From the NCBI RefSeq assembly GCF_026151205.1, contig NC_087072.1:9111669-9175668 (forward strand): 64,000 nt of DNA. The letters are read 5' to 3'. Numbering within the stretch: the stretch's first letter is position 1; the number at the start of each line of letters is the position of its first letter. The position numbers were made by a program, and so were the translations under genes. Of the stretch, positions 51,701 through 63,823 are shown piece by piece. The DNA comes from Bolinopsis microptera. Its lineage: Eukaryota > Ctenophora > Tentaculata > Lobata > Bolinopsidae. The notes beneath the pieces are model-generated. The model was not told where the DNA came from. It was given only the letters and a program-made list of their open reading frames with translations, and ran no database searches.

Positions 51701-54700
51701 GATAAACAGTGAAAAAATTTAATAACGAAATGACAAAAACCCCCAAAAAGTTTAATACCCCCAAAAATAAAACACTTTCCCACACAAAAAAGGGGTCAGA
51801 AAAAAACCTTAAAATGAACCCGGTTTTTTGGGCCTAGCTAAAACATTAAGTTTTAGGGTTTAAGCACAAGCCAAACAGCAGGGGGTTTTACCCCAGAAAA
51901 AACAGGTTTGGGGGGTTTCTTTTAAAAAAAAATTGGCCCCGGGAAAGCCCTTGGGAAGAAAATTAAATGGGGGGTTTTAAACCTAAAAACAGGGCTTTTT
52001 GGGAAGGGGGCAAAAAAACCCCAAATTTAAAAACTTTTAAAACCCTCTCAAATTATTATCAAAAAATTTTAACCCCTTAAATTTTAGCAGAAAAAAAAAA
52101 TGTTTTTTTAAAAGGGCGGCCCCTTTTTATAGAAAATTTTATTTTTTTTATGCTTTTTTTTTTAAAAAGGGTTTAACCCGGCATTTTCCAAACCGGCCCC
52201 CATTTTTTTGCAACCCAATTTCCCTAAAAAATTTTTTTCCCTCAAAATTTTTGTGAAAGGGGAAAGGGAAATTTTCAAAAAAAATTTTTTTTTTCCCCGC
52301 ACGGAGAAAATATTTTTGATATGACTCAAAACCCGTAACTAAAAAGCTTTTTTTTAACCCGGGGGGGCGTTTGCGGGGGACCCCAATTTTATTTTAGAAA
52401 AATACCCCCACGTGGCCCCCGGGGCCAAAAACCCGGGGTTAAAAAAAAATACCAACCGTGGGGAACGAAAACTTTTTTAAAAAAAAACTGCCCCTTCGCC
52501 CGGATTTTTTTTCCCTTTAAACAAAACTCTTTTTTCGCGGAGTTTTTTTTTTGTCAAATTGGTCGAAAAAAAACTAAAAGCCGGGGGGAAACAAAACGGG
52601 CTGTTCCCCGGGGTTTTTAAAAACCTAATTTCCCCCCGGAAAAAATTTTCAGGTTCAAAAACCTTTCCCCCCCTAAAACCAAGCTTTGGGGGAATTAAAT
52701 TTGTGGAACTCCCCCCCAAAACTGTACTTGGCCACCCCATGAAAAATGAATCCTTGGATTGGGAAACCCCTTTCTCTCTCCCCCTTTTCCCCAAAACCCA
52801 TTTTGAAATTAAAGGGGAAAAATTTGGATTTTTCCCCCCCTGAAAAAAGAAAAACGGGGTTTAAAAATTTAAAATTTATTACAAAAAAACCCAAAAACCA
52901 TGAGGTTTTTAAAAAGTACGGGAAATTTAAATTTAAATTTTCGTTGGTTTTTTCCCTTCATTTTAAATTTGGGAAAAATGAAAATAATAAGTTGTATTTT
53001 TTTGGGGGGAAATTTGGGTTAAAGCCCCTTGGGAAAATTTAAATTTTTGTACTGTTTTTTTTTTTTTCCCACAAAAACCTACCCCCGGGTTTTTTAAAAG
53101 TGTTTTTTTTAAAACTGAAAAAGAAACATTGTTTAAAAACCTTTAAAAAATAAAAAGGGAATTTGTCATGTAATTTCCCCACCAAAATTGGGCCCAAATT
53201 TTTTGCGGGTTGTTTAAGGGAAAACCTGTTCGGGGGGGTTTTCACCCAAATTTGGGAAACAACAAATTTCTTTTTTTTCAGCCCCCGATTTTGGTAAGGG
53301 GAACCCTTTTTTAAAAATTTTAAAATTTTTTTAATTTTAAAATCCCCTTTCCTTAACATGGGGGAAAAAAACCCCAAATAAATTTTTTTAAGGACCCAAA
53401 AATTTAAATTTTTTGTTTCCCATAATAGGCCAAAGAAAAAACAAACAATCATTGTAAAACCAAAAACCCAGGAAAAAATTTTCCTTTTAAAAATGTAATT
53501 GGCCCCCCAATTTCTTTTAAAAACCCAAAACCCCTCAAGAAAATTTTGTTGGAGGTTGAATCAAAAATAAAACCCAAGTTTCCACCCCCCGGGAAATTTA
53601 TTTTTGGTTTTCCCCTTTAAAGAAATTTAAAAACGGTTTTTGTATTCGGGGGAAAAACTTTTTTTTTTTTGGCCCAAAGGGAAGAAAATAAAAGGGAATG
53701 AAGAAAAAAACCAAACCCTCCTATAAGGGGTAAAAAAACAGAAAGAAAACATTTAACCCCTAAAAAAAAAATTTCATAAAAAAGTTACTTTTTTCTAAAA
53801 CAATTTGTTATTCCCCTTCCCTTTAAAAACAAAAAAGGTTTTTAAAAAACAAAAAAGGGGGGGGGGGGTTTTTTTTAAAGGGGGTTTTAGGGGGGTTTTT
53901 TTTTTGTTTTTTGGTTCCCCTTTGGTTTCCAAAGGTTTTTTGGGGGGTTTTTTTCGATGAACCCCAAACGGGGGGTGGTTTTTTTTTTTGGGGAACCCAA
54001 ATGGGCCGGACAAAAAAGGGGATGAGGGGCCCATTGGCCCGGGGACTTGGCGGCCCGGAAAACCAAAATTTTGGCGGGCCCACTCGGACGGCCCCCTTTT
54101 AACGGCCCCGGGAAAGGACTTTTGGCGGACCCCCGGGGGAAACCATTGGTGGAAAAATTTAAACCCGGACTTTGGGGGGACTTAGGGCCCAAACCCATTT
54201 TTTGAAAAATTTTTTTTCCCCAAAAAAGGGAAAAGGACCTGGGGGGGGAAAGGAGGAAAAAACTGGGGGGGGCCCTTGAGGGGATGGGGGGGAAGGAGGG
54301 CCCTTTGGGGAAAAGGGAACGGAGGGGGGAAAGGGGAAAAGGGAGGGGGAAACCAAAGGAAAAAAGGGGGGAGGCTTGGGAAAGAAATGGGGAAAGGGGG
54401 GGGAAGGAATTGGGGGAAAGAATTTGGGAGGAGGAGCAGGGGGAGGAAACCCCAAAATAGGAGGAGGAAAAAGGGGGGGGGACGGGGAAAGGAAAGGGAC
54501 GGGAGCCAGGAGGGGGAAAAACTATGAAAAGGGAAATAAGAGGGGGAAAGGAAGGGGGAACCGGAGGAGGAAGAGAAAGGAAAAAATTAAAGGGGGGGGG
54601 GAAAAAGGGGGGGAGGAGGCCCCAGGGGGAGGACTGGGGAAAATGGTGGAGGGGATGGAGGAAGAAGGGGGGTTTTTTTGGGGGAGGAAAAGGAGGAGGG

Positions 54701-57620
54701 GGGGAATAGGGGGAAAAAACTTTGGGGAGAGAAGGGGGAAATGGAAAACCCCAAAGGGGGGGGGGAGGGGGGGAAAAGAAGGGGGGGGGGGACTGGGGGG
54801 GACGGGGGGAAAGGGAAAGGGGGAAACCTGAAAAAGGTAAAAGAAGGGAAAACCCGAGGAGAAGGGGGGTTTGGGAAGGGAAAGAGGAGGGGGAATGGGG
54901 AAGGGGGGGAGGGGAAAGGAAAAGGTGGAAAAGGGGAAGGGGGAAGGGGGGAAATTTTTGGGGGAATGTGGGGAGGATAAAAGGGGAGAAAGGGAAAAGT
55001 GGGGGGTAAAGGGGGGGAGGGGGGAGGAAAAAAAGGGGAAACCCGGGGAAAAAAAAGGGAAAGACCCAGGAGGAGGAAGAAAAGGGGGGAAAAGAAAAAC
55101 CCTTTTGTGGGAATTTTTCCGGGGGAGGGAAAAAGGGAAAAAGGGTGGAAACCGAAAAAAAAAGATGGGGAAAGGGGGGGAAACCTTGGAAAAGGAGGGG
55201 GAAAAAGGGGGAAGGGAACTGAGGGGGAAAAAGGGGGGTTTCCCAAAGGGGGAGGGGGGAAAAAAAAAGGGGGTAGGGGGGGGGGAAAGGAAAGGGGACC
55301 TAAAAAGGGGGAATTGAATTTTTGGGGGGGGGTTTTTTTTGGGGCCCCTTTTTCCCCCCATTTTTTGGGGAAAAGGGGAAATTTTTTTTGGGGGTTTTTT
55401 GGGGAAAAAGGGAAAAACCCGCCTGGGAGGTAAGGAACTGGGGGAAAAAACTGGGAGGGGGTTGCTTGAGGAGGAGGAACGGGGGGGGAAAAAAGGAAAA
55501 GGGGGAGGACCCGGAGGGAAAAAGGCGGAAAGGATAAGGGGAGGAAGGGGGAAAGGAAAAATGGGGAAAGGAGGGAGGGGGGCGGGAAGGGGAAAAAGGG
55601 GGGAAAAGGGACTGAATTAGGAGGGGGAATTGGAGGGGGGGAAAAACTGGGGGGGGGAAAGGGAGGGAGGAGGTGAAAAAAAGGGGAAATAAAAAAGGAA
55701 GGGGGAAAATGAGGAGGGGGGGAAACGGAGGAGGAACTGGGAGGAGAGGCTGGGAAGGAAAAGGAGGGGATGAAGGGGGGGAAGGAAGGAAGGCCCCAAA
55801 GGAGGAGGGAAAGGGAAAAAGGAGGACGAGGGGAACTAGGAAGGGGGGAAAAAGGAAAAAACTGGGGAAAGGGAGGGGGGAAAGGGGGTTAGGAGGGTTG
55901 GGGAAGGAATTGGAGGGGAAAAAAGGGTGAGGGGAGGGGGGAAACAAAGGAAAAAGGAGGGGGAAAAATTTAAAGGAAAAAAGGGGGAGGAAAAGGAAAC
56001 CCTGAGGAAAAAGGGGGAAGGGGGGGGAAAAGGAGGACTTTTGGGGGAAAAAAAAAGGGAAAGGCCCAAGGAGGAGGGGGAAAAAGGGGGAAGAAGAGAA
56101 AGGAAAAAGGGAAGGATGGAAATTTTAAAAATTTTTCTTAAAAAATTTCCTTTAAAATTTTTTGTCCTTTTTGGGTCCATTTTTGGGGTTTTTCCGCTCT
56201 ATTTTTTTTTCCTTTTTTAAAAATTATGGGGTTAACCGAACGGGGAGGAGGCTGAGGAGGGGGAGGAAAGGGGGGAACCTGGGGAATCGGGAAGCCCCAA
56301 GGGGGAGGCCCCCCGGGAGGGGGGAGGCCCCCAGGGGGAAGGAGGGGGGAAGGGGAGGGGGGACTAAAGGGAGGAGGACTGAAAATTAAAAACTGAGAAG
56401 GAAAGGACTGAGGGGGGGGGCTGGGGAGGATGGTGAGGAGGATGACTGAGAGGGAGGGGAGGAGGAGGACTCAGGAGGGGGAACTCAGGGGAAAAGGGAG
56501 GGGGAGGGGAACAGGAGGAGGACTTGGGGAGAAATGAAAAGGAGGACTGAGGGGGAACGGGCGGGACAGGGGGGAGGGGGAAATGAAAAAGGGGGAGGAA
56601 AAGGGGGGGACGGGAGGGCCCAAAAGGGGGGGAAAGGGGCCCTGTGAAAAGGGTTTGGGGGGACGAGGAGGAGTACTAAAGGCCCGAGGGGGGAAGAGGG
56701 GGGGGAGGATGAAGAGGGGGAGGGGGAACGGGAAGGACTAGGGGAGGGCCCTTGGGGAGGATAATGGGGGGAGGGGAAGGGGGAGGGGGGGAGGAGGGGG
56801 GAAGGGGGGAGGGGGGGGAGCAAGGAGGGAGGGGGAGGAAAAACTGAGGGGGACGGGTGAAGGGGGGGACTGAGGGGGAAAGGAGGGGAGGAGGGGGAGA
56901 GGAGGGGGGGAGGGGGAGGGGGAGGGGGGAAGGGGGGAGGAGGAGGGGGGGGGAAAGGAGAGGTGGCTGAAGGTATGGAAGGGGGGGGGGGGAGAAAAAA
57001 GGGGGGACCGGGGGAGGGGGGGTTGGGAAAAAGAAGGAAAAGGGGGAAATTTGAGGTGGACTAAGGGGGGAATAAGGGGGGAAGGGGGAATGGGGTTTTG
57101 AGGGGGAAAAACCCAAAGGAGGGGGCTCGGGGAGGGGGAAGGGGGGAACTGGAGGTGGGGGGGCTGTTGGGAGGGAATTGAGGGGGAGGGAAGGGGGAAA
57201 GGGAGGGAAGTAGTAGGGGGAAAACCCTGAGGGGGGGGGAGGGGGGAAAAGGGGAATGGGGAAAAAAACGGGAAAGGGAACACAGGGGGGAGGAGGGGGA
57301 AAAAAGAGAAAAGGGGGAAGCATCAAAATTTTTTAATTCCATTTTTTGCCCGGGTTTTGGGCCCGGCTCTTTTTTTTTTGGCCCCCGTTTTTTAAAATAT
57401 GGGGTACCGAAGGGAAAAAAAAAAAAACTAAAACCCCCTATAAAAAGCAAAAATTGAAATTTTTTTTAAAGAATTTGGGTTTGTCCATTTAATTTTCCGT
57501 AATGTCCGTTTAAATGTCCGTCATGTCTGTCTTTTCCCCCGCCTTTTCCCCCCATGCCCGGCCGGGCCCCCTTTTCCCCGGTCCTTTTTGGATTCCATAA
57601 AACAAGGGGAAACCTTAGAG
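51700..57620. other. Homopolymer-inflated block, probably unreliable consensus
   Basis: Almost every base here occurs in runs of two to eight, very different from both flanks. Stop-poor frames on both strands (for example at 54,522-55,361 and 56,676-57,326) translate to P/F/S-rich or G/K/R-rich low-complexity strings and are not genes. The base pattern looks like a poorly resolved repeat or failed basecalling. Confidence 0.75.
54200..57330. repeat. Purine-only tract of about 3.1 kb
   Basis: The plus strand is almost entirely G and A, built of GGGGA, GGAGG and AAAAGG words with few pyrimidines. It may reflect a real GGA-type satellite that could not be sequenced cleanly, or an artefact. Confidence 0.8.
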
Positions 57621-57633
57621 GGAAAGTGAAAAA

Positions 57634-57661
<28 letters not shown>
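57634..57661. repeat. Poly-C homopolymer (28 C)
   Basis: Marks the right edge of the distorted block; normal sequence resumes immediately afterwards with ATATATAT. Confidence 0.9.
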
Positions 57662-57664
<3 letters not shown>

Positions 57665-58315
57665 ATATATATTACAAACATTCAATTAAATCAAGTGATT
57701 GGTAGAGCACAATAACCAAGCAACGAAAATTTCAATAATAGTGATTCAATCGGCAGAGCACCATAAAACAAACAAAGAAAATGTCAATAATATGTACACT
57801 TATGTCCATGTTAACAAGTTTCAAACTTCTGCTTGGAATGCCCAAGACACACAGGTCCTCTCAGTACTACCACCAGAATAATTTTAACAGTCACACACAA
57901 AACATAACATTATAAATAATGCCCTTCATATCTCTGGGCATCTCACAAGAAAATTCACAGAAAATGAACAATCATATGACTCGCGAGATGGAATGAGATT
58001 AAATGGAATGAATTCCACATGAGCCCTCTTTCACTGCTTTTCCACTCACTACATTATATTGTAATTTTTATTTTGATTAATGCAAAACAGAGATTTTATT
58101 TTATACCCCATAATAAATGTGTTCAATTAATCAATAATAATACAATTTCAAAAATGTGTTTCGTAAGTAACGCTACTAAACTTTAGCCCAGGCAGAGAGT
58201 GCATGATTTAATAAAAGTGTTACCTAAGTCTAGGAAGTAAGCTTAACATTACGTTGAATCCGATACAAACATTACACATCTATGTACATTCTCCTCCATT
58301 GAGTCATCCTAATGA
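57662..58315. other. AT-rich intergenic DNA
   Basis: No gene or repeat recognised. Base pattern is normal again. Confidence 0.5.
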
Positions 58316-58451
58316 TGCCTCGCCGGGCTAAAGTATTGGATGTCCTTGCTGTACGGCAAGTTAAACAAGGAACTGAAACTACTAGGTTCCTTACAGACTC
58401 AACTCTGCACCCATGTCAATATGTTCATTATATGCAAGCCTCTTGATTTAT
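58316..58451 (-). repeat. Penelope-like direct repeat, left
   Basis: Matches 60,061-60,196 with about seven differences by eye. Confidence 0.85.
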
Positions 58452-58792
58452 AATCACCGGGTCTAGTAATTGTTTAAGAGGATTGATTTGGACACGAAGG
58501 GAAAACACACAAATTTGGCTTGGAAACTTCGTTTATTACATCGCTAGAGCCTACAAAAAAGAAATAAATTAGTCAGATAAAATCAATCATAATACTCAGT
58601 CAAAGAGATTCAAAAATTTATAAAAAGGTCATGATTAGAGAATATCATGAAAGACGATCAGAAAATGGAATACGATAAAATTGTTTCACTGATAGCGTGG
58701 TAGATAAAATTTATAAAGAAATATGACGCAAAATTGGCACAAAGTTGTTAAAATTAATTAATTACAGAAATTGGTAAATACCACAAAAAAAA

Positions 58793-59910
58793 CTATCTTT
58801 TAATTTCCATCCTATTTAAACCCCAAACATTAGTTCTAAACTTTGCACAAAATCTAGCCTCTTCCCTATCTAATAGGGAAGGTTTAGTCTTTTTCACAAT
58901 CCCGAATTTGAAACAGTCAAAACTGAAAGTGTCCTTGTGTACATCGTAACAGTGCATTGATAAGGCTGAGTGCTCGTAGAGGGCACGGTCGTCAATGTTG
59001 AACTTGTTCCGGTGCCCATTTGAGCCTAATGTGGAATGGAGTCAACGTCTGCCCAAAGTAAGTGTCCTCAGATCCCTCAATAGCCCTACACTGCTGGCAT
59101 TGTGCAACGTAAATAATGTGCTTATCTTTGCACGTGAGGGATTCGTCTAGATTAAGCTCCATGCCGTTGACCATGATCTTAGAGTCAAGATCAAACAATA
59201 CCGGGCAAGTCTTGCATCCAGGGGCTGAGCACTTCTGTGATGTTTTTTGGGGACATTCAGCCTTATTTCCAAGTTGTCGATTCTTCACTACCCTGTTCCC
59301 GATTGAAGGATGTTTTCGTGTGGCAAATATCACACGTATATCTCCACAGATCCTCCTGATGTCCGGTCCAAGTTCGTGAATCAACTTCTTCAGCTGAATG
59401 TTGTCCGAAGAGTGTTGTACTGAAAAGACTAAGTTATCAGCGTTCTCACTCTCCTTAGACCTGTTGGCTCCGTGGGTGTTCTCCAGTACTCTGACAACTG
59501 CTCTCGGCTCGATCTCCTCTAACTTGACGCTGTTATGTCCGCTTTTAGATAAATCTGCTTTCAGCTCCATTAAGTCTTCTACACAGGTTGAGTCTTGCGA
59601 GTTCCTTTCTATGATTCGTATCATCTGGGAAAACGCCACAGATTCGAATACATGGTGAGGATGAAAGCTATCCGTTCGCAAGTAATTCCTAGCATCTGTC
59701 TCCTTTCTGTAGAGTCTATATTGGATCTGGTTGTAAGTATCCAAGGTTAGAGTGATGTCAAGGAAATTAACAGTTTTACCGATTTGTTGGTCAGCAAATC
59801 TGATTCCAAATGGTTCTGCCAGTTTGTTCAGTTGCTCCACGAATAGATTGAACTGTCGGACTGTTCCTAACCACACCCCAAGTACATCATCAATAAATCT
59901 CCTCCAGAGG
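58793..59910 (-). pseudogene. Penelope-like RT end and GIY-YIG endonuclease
   Basis: The minus strand reads RRFIDDVLGVWLGTVRQFN, carrying the DD of the reverse transcriptase active site near 59,890. It continues with NFLDITLTL, YRKETDARNYL and HPHHVFESVAFSQ. Next come ATRKHPSIGNRVVKNRQLGN and a CSAPGCKTCP cysteine motif typical of Penelope-like elements. The nuclease follows as HIIYVAQCQQC then DTYFGQTLTPFHIR (GIY-YIG type). The rest of the nuclease (NGHRNKFNIDDRALYEHSA) lies in a neighbouring frame and ends near 58,793, so the copy is broken. Penelope-like elements are sister to telomerase; the nuclease nicks the target. Confidence 0.88.
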
Positions 59911-60060
59911 TTCTCTGGCAGTTACGAAGCTCGAGAGAATGTGGGATACTGAAGGGAAAGGAAGCAGTTCTAACGAGCGCTTCTCAAACACAAGGATATA
60001 TCTTGTGAACTTGGCTAGTATATATGAAACATTTGACATGGAGTTGTAGAGTGAGTTATG

Positions 60061-60196
60061 TGCCTCGCCAGGCTAAAGTAGTGGATGTCCTTGCTGTACG
60101 ACAAGTTAAACAAGGAACTGAAACTACTAGGTTCCGTACAGACTCAACTCTGCACCCATGTCAATATGTTTATTATATGCAAGCCTCTTGATTTAA
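60061..60196 (-). repeat. Penelope-like direct repeat, right
   Basis: Sister of 58,316-58,451; lies on the 5' side of the coding region in minus orientation. Confidence 0.85.
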
Positions 60197-61314
60197 AAAC
60201 CATGATTAAGTGTTAAATGAGAAGGAACCTTGCCAAAAGATCAAATATCTTTTAATAACAGGATTGAAGATACCCCTTTGGTATTAGTTCGACATGGACG
60301 TATTTTGAACACTGATTGTTAATGACTTCACAGACATAAGGCTAAAATGCTTCCTTTGCAAATTATCGCGTAAAATTTTCTTATAAGGAAGTGGGTCAAA
60401 TTTCCCTTTAGGCTGGGATGAGAATTTTTTAAATACTTTGAAAGCACCAATACACAATAACAATATTAAATTATATTAATTTTGTGGGTTTTTTCTTTTC
60501 CGTTGTTATTGGACTGAACGCTCGCTGCGCTACATCAACTTTCGGGGGCCCTTTAAGAACAATCTCGAAGATCGACTGTAGATTGATTTAGCACGCTCGA
60601 CTTCATGAACATTTCCAGTTTTATGTCGAAAGCTTTATTTGATGAACGGCGCGACCCAATTAAATAAATCATTATCAATCAAGACCAAGGTACAAATCGT
60701 TAATCAAATTTTTTTTAAAAAAACAAGCATATACTTGTTTGTTATTGACGCTAAATTTTGCAAATAGCCGCGCACTTTATCTCCCATGAAAGAACATTAA
60801 ATTAATTTAATGCATATTAGCTAGTAGTATAGTTTTATAATTTCTTTTATTTTGCAAATTGACTTAATGGGCGGCACTCAGCCTGTCATTCGGCCGAATT
60901 TCTATTATGAACATAAATATAATAGCCTGGGGTCCCCAGGTAACAAATTGACGTGCCCATCGACCAAAATTAAACGGGGAATCGTTTAAAATTACTTGTA
61001 GCGCGATGCGTTACTGTGCCACGCCGCGCACTCAATTATGCTTTTCGCAACCAGATCGGTGAAATGCGCTACTGGGCCTCACCGAGCTGCGATGAATGGA
61101 CATCGCGATCGTCAATTGAAAATTACTTTCGACATTCGAGACATTTTTATTTAACAAAAGCTATTTATACTATTGTGCTTTTTACAAAGAATTAAGACAA
61201 TATTGTTTTTGAGTTTGTTATTATCTTTCAAAATCATCCCAAGCGATTTATACAAGTATAACTACGCCTTTTGCAAATGGTTAACAGAGTACACAGTTTA
61301 ATTGCAACAACTTA
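60197..61314. other. AT-rich intergenic DNA with a GC-rich 39-bp repeat
   Basis: No gene recognised. Holds the second copy of the GC-rich repeat at 60,998-61,036. Confidence 0.5.
60998..61036. repeat. GC-rich 39-bp repeat, copy 2 (inverted)
   Basis: Reverse complement of 8,560-8,598 with one mismatch; includes GCGCGATGCGTTACTGTGCC. Confidence 0.75.
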
Positions 61315-61696
61315 CATGGGGATACCAGGCTTTCATGTTTGTAAACAACGCCTGGCGTAATTGAACTTAACGGGTGATACTCGTAAAATATCTGTTCCAT
61401 ATATTCGACCGTCGACGAGTCCAACTCGGCGCGCGTCCTGGAAGGTTGTATACCAACAAAATTGAACCCTCTAAAATGTAAAACGCGCGTTTATGCGATT
61501 TTCCAATCAAATAATCAGATTTTACAATATAATCAGCGCGCGGCTCTTGTAGCGCATACGTCACTTTTTTCGATACAGGGGAGCCACGCACTCGTGCGCA
61601 GCGGGTCATACAACGTTTGACAAGATTTGTTATTAAAAACAAAAAAGAAAGTATAATTTTATAAAATCTTATAAAATGATACATTTTTTTTTTTTT

Positions 61697-62204
61697 CTGC
61701 AGAGCAGAATATCCTGAAGTCTTTTCTCCCGGAGCAAATTATCCCATATTGGAACAAACTCCCTCCGGACGTCATTAACTTTGTGACAGTTTTAGGCTTT
61801 AAAATTAAAATAAAAAGGATTTAAGAAAGATATGATTTCTAAAAGTATTACAAATGATTGCTTTTTTTGGAATGTTTCTAATGAAGTTTTCGTAAGAATT
61901 GAGGAAACCAGTTATGTCTGTAACGAAAAGAAACATAACGATTATTTTTGGTTTCATCCTTTATATGTGGCAAAGAAGCGTTTTTTAAATCTTTATTCCA
62001 CTGGGAAGTTTGATTAGGTTTTTAAAATAGGATAAAGTGTAAAGTTTTGATAAATCTTTTTTGAATATTGCATTTGATAAATAATTAATGTTGGTGGGGA
62101 AATATTTATTATATACAATATATTTTTTTCACAATGTTCGATGATATTTTGTAGATATGTGTGATGATTTGAGGTCATAAATTTTACTTTACTTTACTTT
62201 ACAA
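61697..62204 (+). mobile_element. LINE 3' end with (TTTAC)n tail, sister copy
   Basis: Reads SFLPEQIIPYWNKLPPDVIN then FVTVLGFKIKIKRI and a stop. This copy keeps the canonical WNKLPPDV motif, which is changed to WNKLLPDA in the copy at 23.3 kb. Confidence 0.7.
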
Positions 62205-62409
62205 TACGCAAGTAACGGAAATGGTCGTTTGCTACCAAACTTATTTTTGAATTTCAATAATACTGCTGTCAGCTGTGTCATGTGTGCTGATTTTTCTACT
62301 GCGACCCCCTTTTTATTCACGAAACCATTTTTTTTGTCATTGAAAAAATCATTAATCAATATAATAGCCAGTAGCTGTACGAATGCTTTGCCAAAAATTC
62401 CACAGTTTT

Positions 62410-62530
62410 TGATATAACAAGGAACAGTCTATTTGGAACTAGCCATAAGAGGCTAGGGAAGTTCATTGATTAGTAAATATGATTAGTAAATATAACAATA
62501 TCAATTATAGTAATAATACAATATATAACA
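62410..62530 (-). mobile_element. 121-bp LTR-like segment, sister copy
   Basis: Same as 24,027-24,147, carried along by the mosaic duplication. Confidence 0.65.
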
Positions 62531-63029
62531 ATTCCCCTCGCTAGGTTAACCGAATAGTTCTGATCTCGCCTGGTCTGCGGCGCGCGCGACCAAAAGTCAA
62601 TCGCTAAATGTTTAGCGCTATTGCTTTTGTTCAGTCAAGAACTGTTTGGCGTCCGCGCGTTACATACATATTCTTTCCAGTCCAATACCGGCCCTCACTT
62701 AGCGCTCGGTTGACTGTCACTATTACTCTCCACATTTCAAATATTGAAAACTCACATTATCAAACGGTTCACAATAAACATTAAAGTAAAAAAAACTGTA
62801 AAATTATTTCTCTGTCTTATTATAACATCTATAAAACGGTAACGATAAAAATAATGTCTTAATATAACATCTGTCCGAAAAATTATTTACAATTACAAGG
62901 CCAAAATATTACATATTTTAGCTCAAATACCCTTACGTCATCTCTTTCATCTTTATCAGTGCATTAGTCTTAGCCCTTCTACTCGGCCTTTCATCTGGTC
63001 TGGCTACAGACGAACGGACTACAGACGGA

Positions 63030-63309
63030 CTGTTAGACGCTACGCTAGTCACTTCTATCTTTACTCCACAGATCACCATCACAAAGACGTTCAGACCAGT
63101 TCATCACCCCGAACCCATCCTCCTCTTTCATTTATCATTCAACAAAAATGTGGAACGACTGTCGAAAAATTGACAGTTTGATAAGCTTTACTAAGTCAAC
63201 GAACTTAGTTAAAGTAACACTGAAAAGTGAGCTACTCAAGATACAGTCCAGGTACGAAGAATTAGAATGGACAGAATTAAACTTCGATAAGAATGAGCTT
63301 GTATTTTAA
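63030..63309 (+). mobile_element. 3' end of a LINE-A relative, sister copy
   Basis: Reads SSSFIYHSTKMWNDCRKID to NFDKNELVF as in the first copy. 5'-truncated and dead. Confidence 0.85.
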
Positions 63310-63785
63310 AACAGAGTCCTTTGACTTTATTATTTTGAAATTGAAGAATCGTCTGGCCATAACTCATTTCGTTCGCATTATAGATTCACATTCACTTTCA
63401 TTTTCACTATCACGCACAGTACAGGGTCATACCTCAATACCAAATTATTATAGGGCACAAGAACAAATTTGTTTACAATTATCAAAATTTGTTGAGCCCA
63501 GCAGCTTACTTCCTTTCCTCTCTTCCCCCGTCGTCTGGAGCGTGTGATGTTTGTTGATATCCGAGCTCTTATTTTTATCTTTTGGTTAACTTTCTGTGAT
63601 TGGACTCGGTATTTTCGTCCCGGCCGAGTGGGACGATGCTTGCTCGCCAGTTAAGCTATACTGTAGATGACACTAATTTCTACAAACCACAAAATATTAA
63701 ATATAAAATGTGTCCAGTATGGCGCAAATGCATAATTTGATAATTTCTCGACGCTGTCGTCGGGGTGAGAGTTATCTGAACCAAC

Positions 63786-63790
<5 letters not shown>

Positions 63791-63823
<33 letters not shown>

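Larger units (their letters stand above)
58316..60196 (-). mobile_element. Penelope-like retroelement, 5'-truncated, with direct repeats
   Basis: Direct repeats of about 136 bp (58,316-58,451 and 60,061-60,196, starting TGCCTCGCC) flank a minus-strand coding region with the end of a reverse transcriptase and a GIY-YIG nuclease. Such terminal direct repeats (pseudo-LTRs) are usual in Penelope-like elements. Most of the reverse transcriptase is missing, so the copy is dead. Confidence 0.85.
61315..63790 (+). repeat. Dispersed mosaic duplication, copy 2
   Basis: Same content and order as 22,938-25,407: LINE 3' end (about 61,697-62,204), LTR-like segment (62,410-62,530) and the LINE-A-relative 3' end (stop 63,307-63,309). 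It ends directly at a poly-T run (63,790-63,815), whereas copy 1 continues into unique sequence. Confidence 0.92.

Noticed and set aside
54200-57330. Long open frames on both strands (up to 279 codons) in the purine-rich block
   Set aside because: They come from near-absence of stops in two-letter sequence and translate to low-complexity P/F/S or G/K/R strings; the sequence itself looks unreliable.
63790-63815. Poly-T as the tail of a retrotransposed copy of the mosaic block
   Set aside because: On the minus strand the A run would be at the 5' side of the block, not at a 3' end, and the other copy lacks it.
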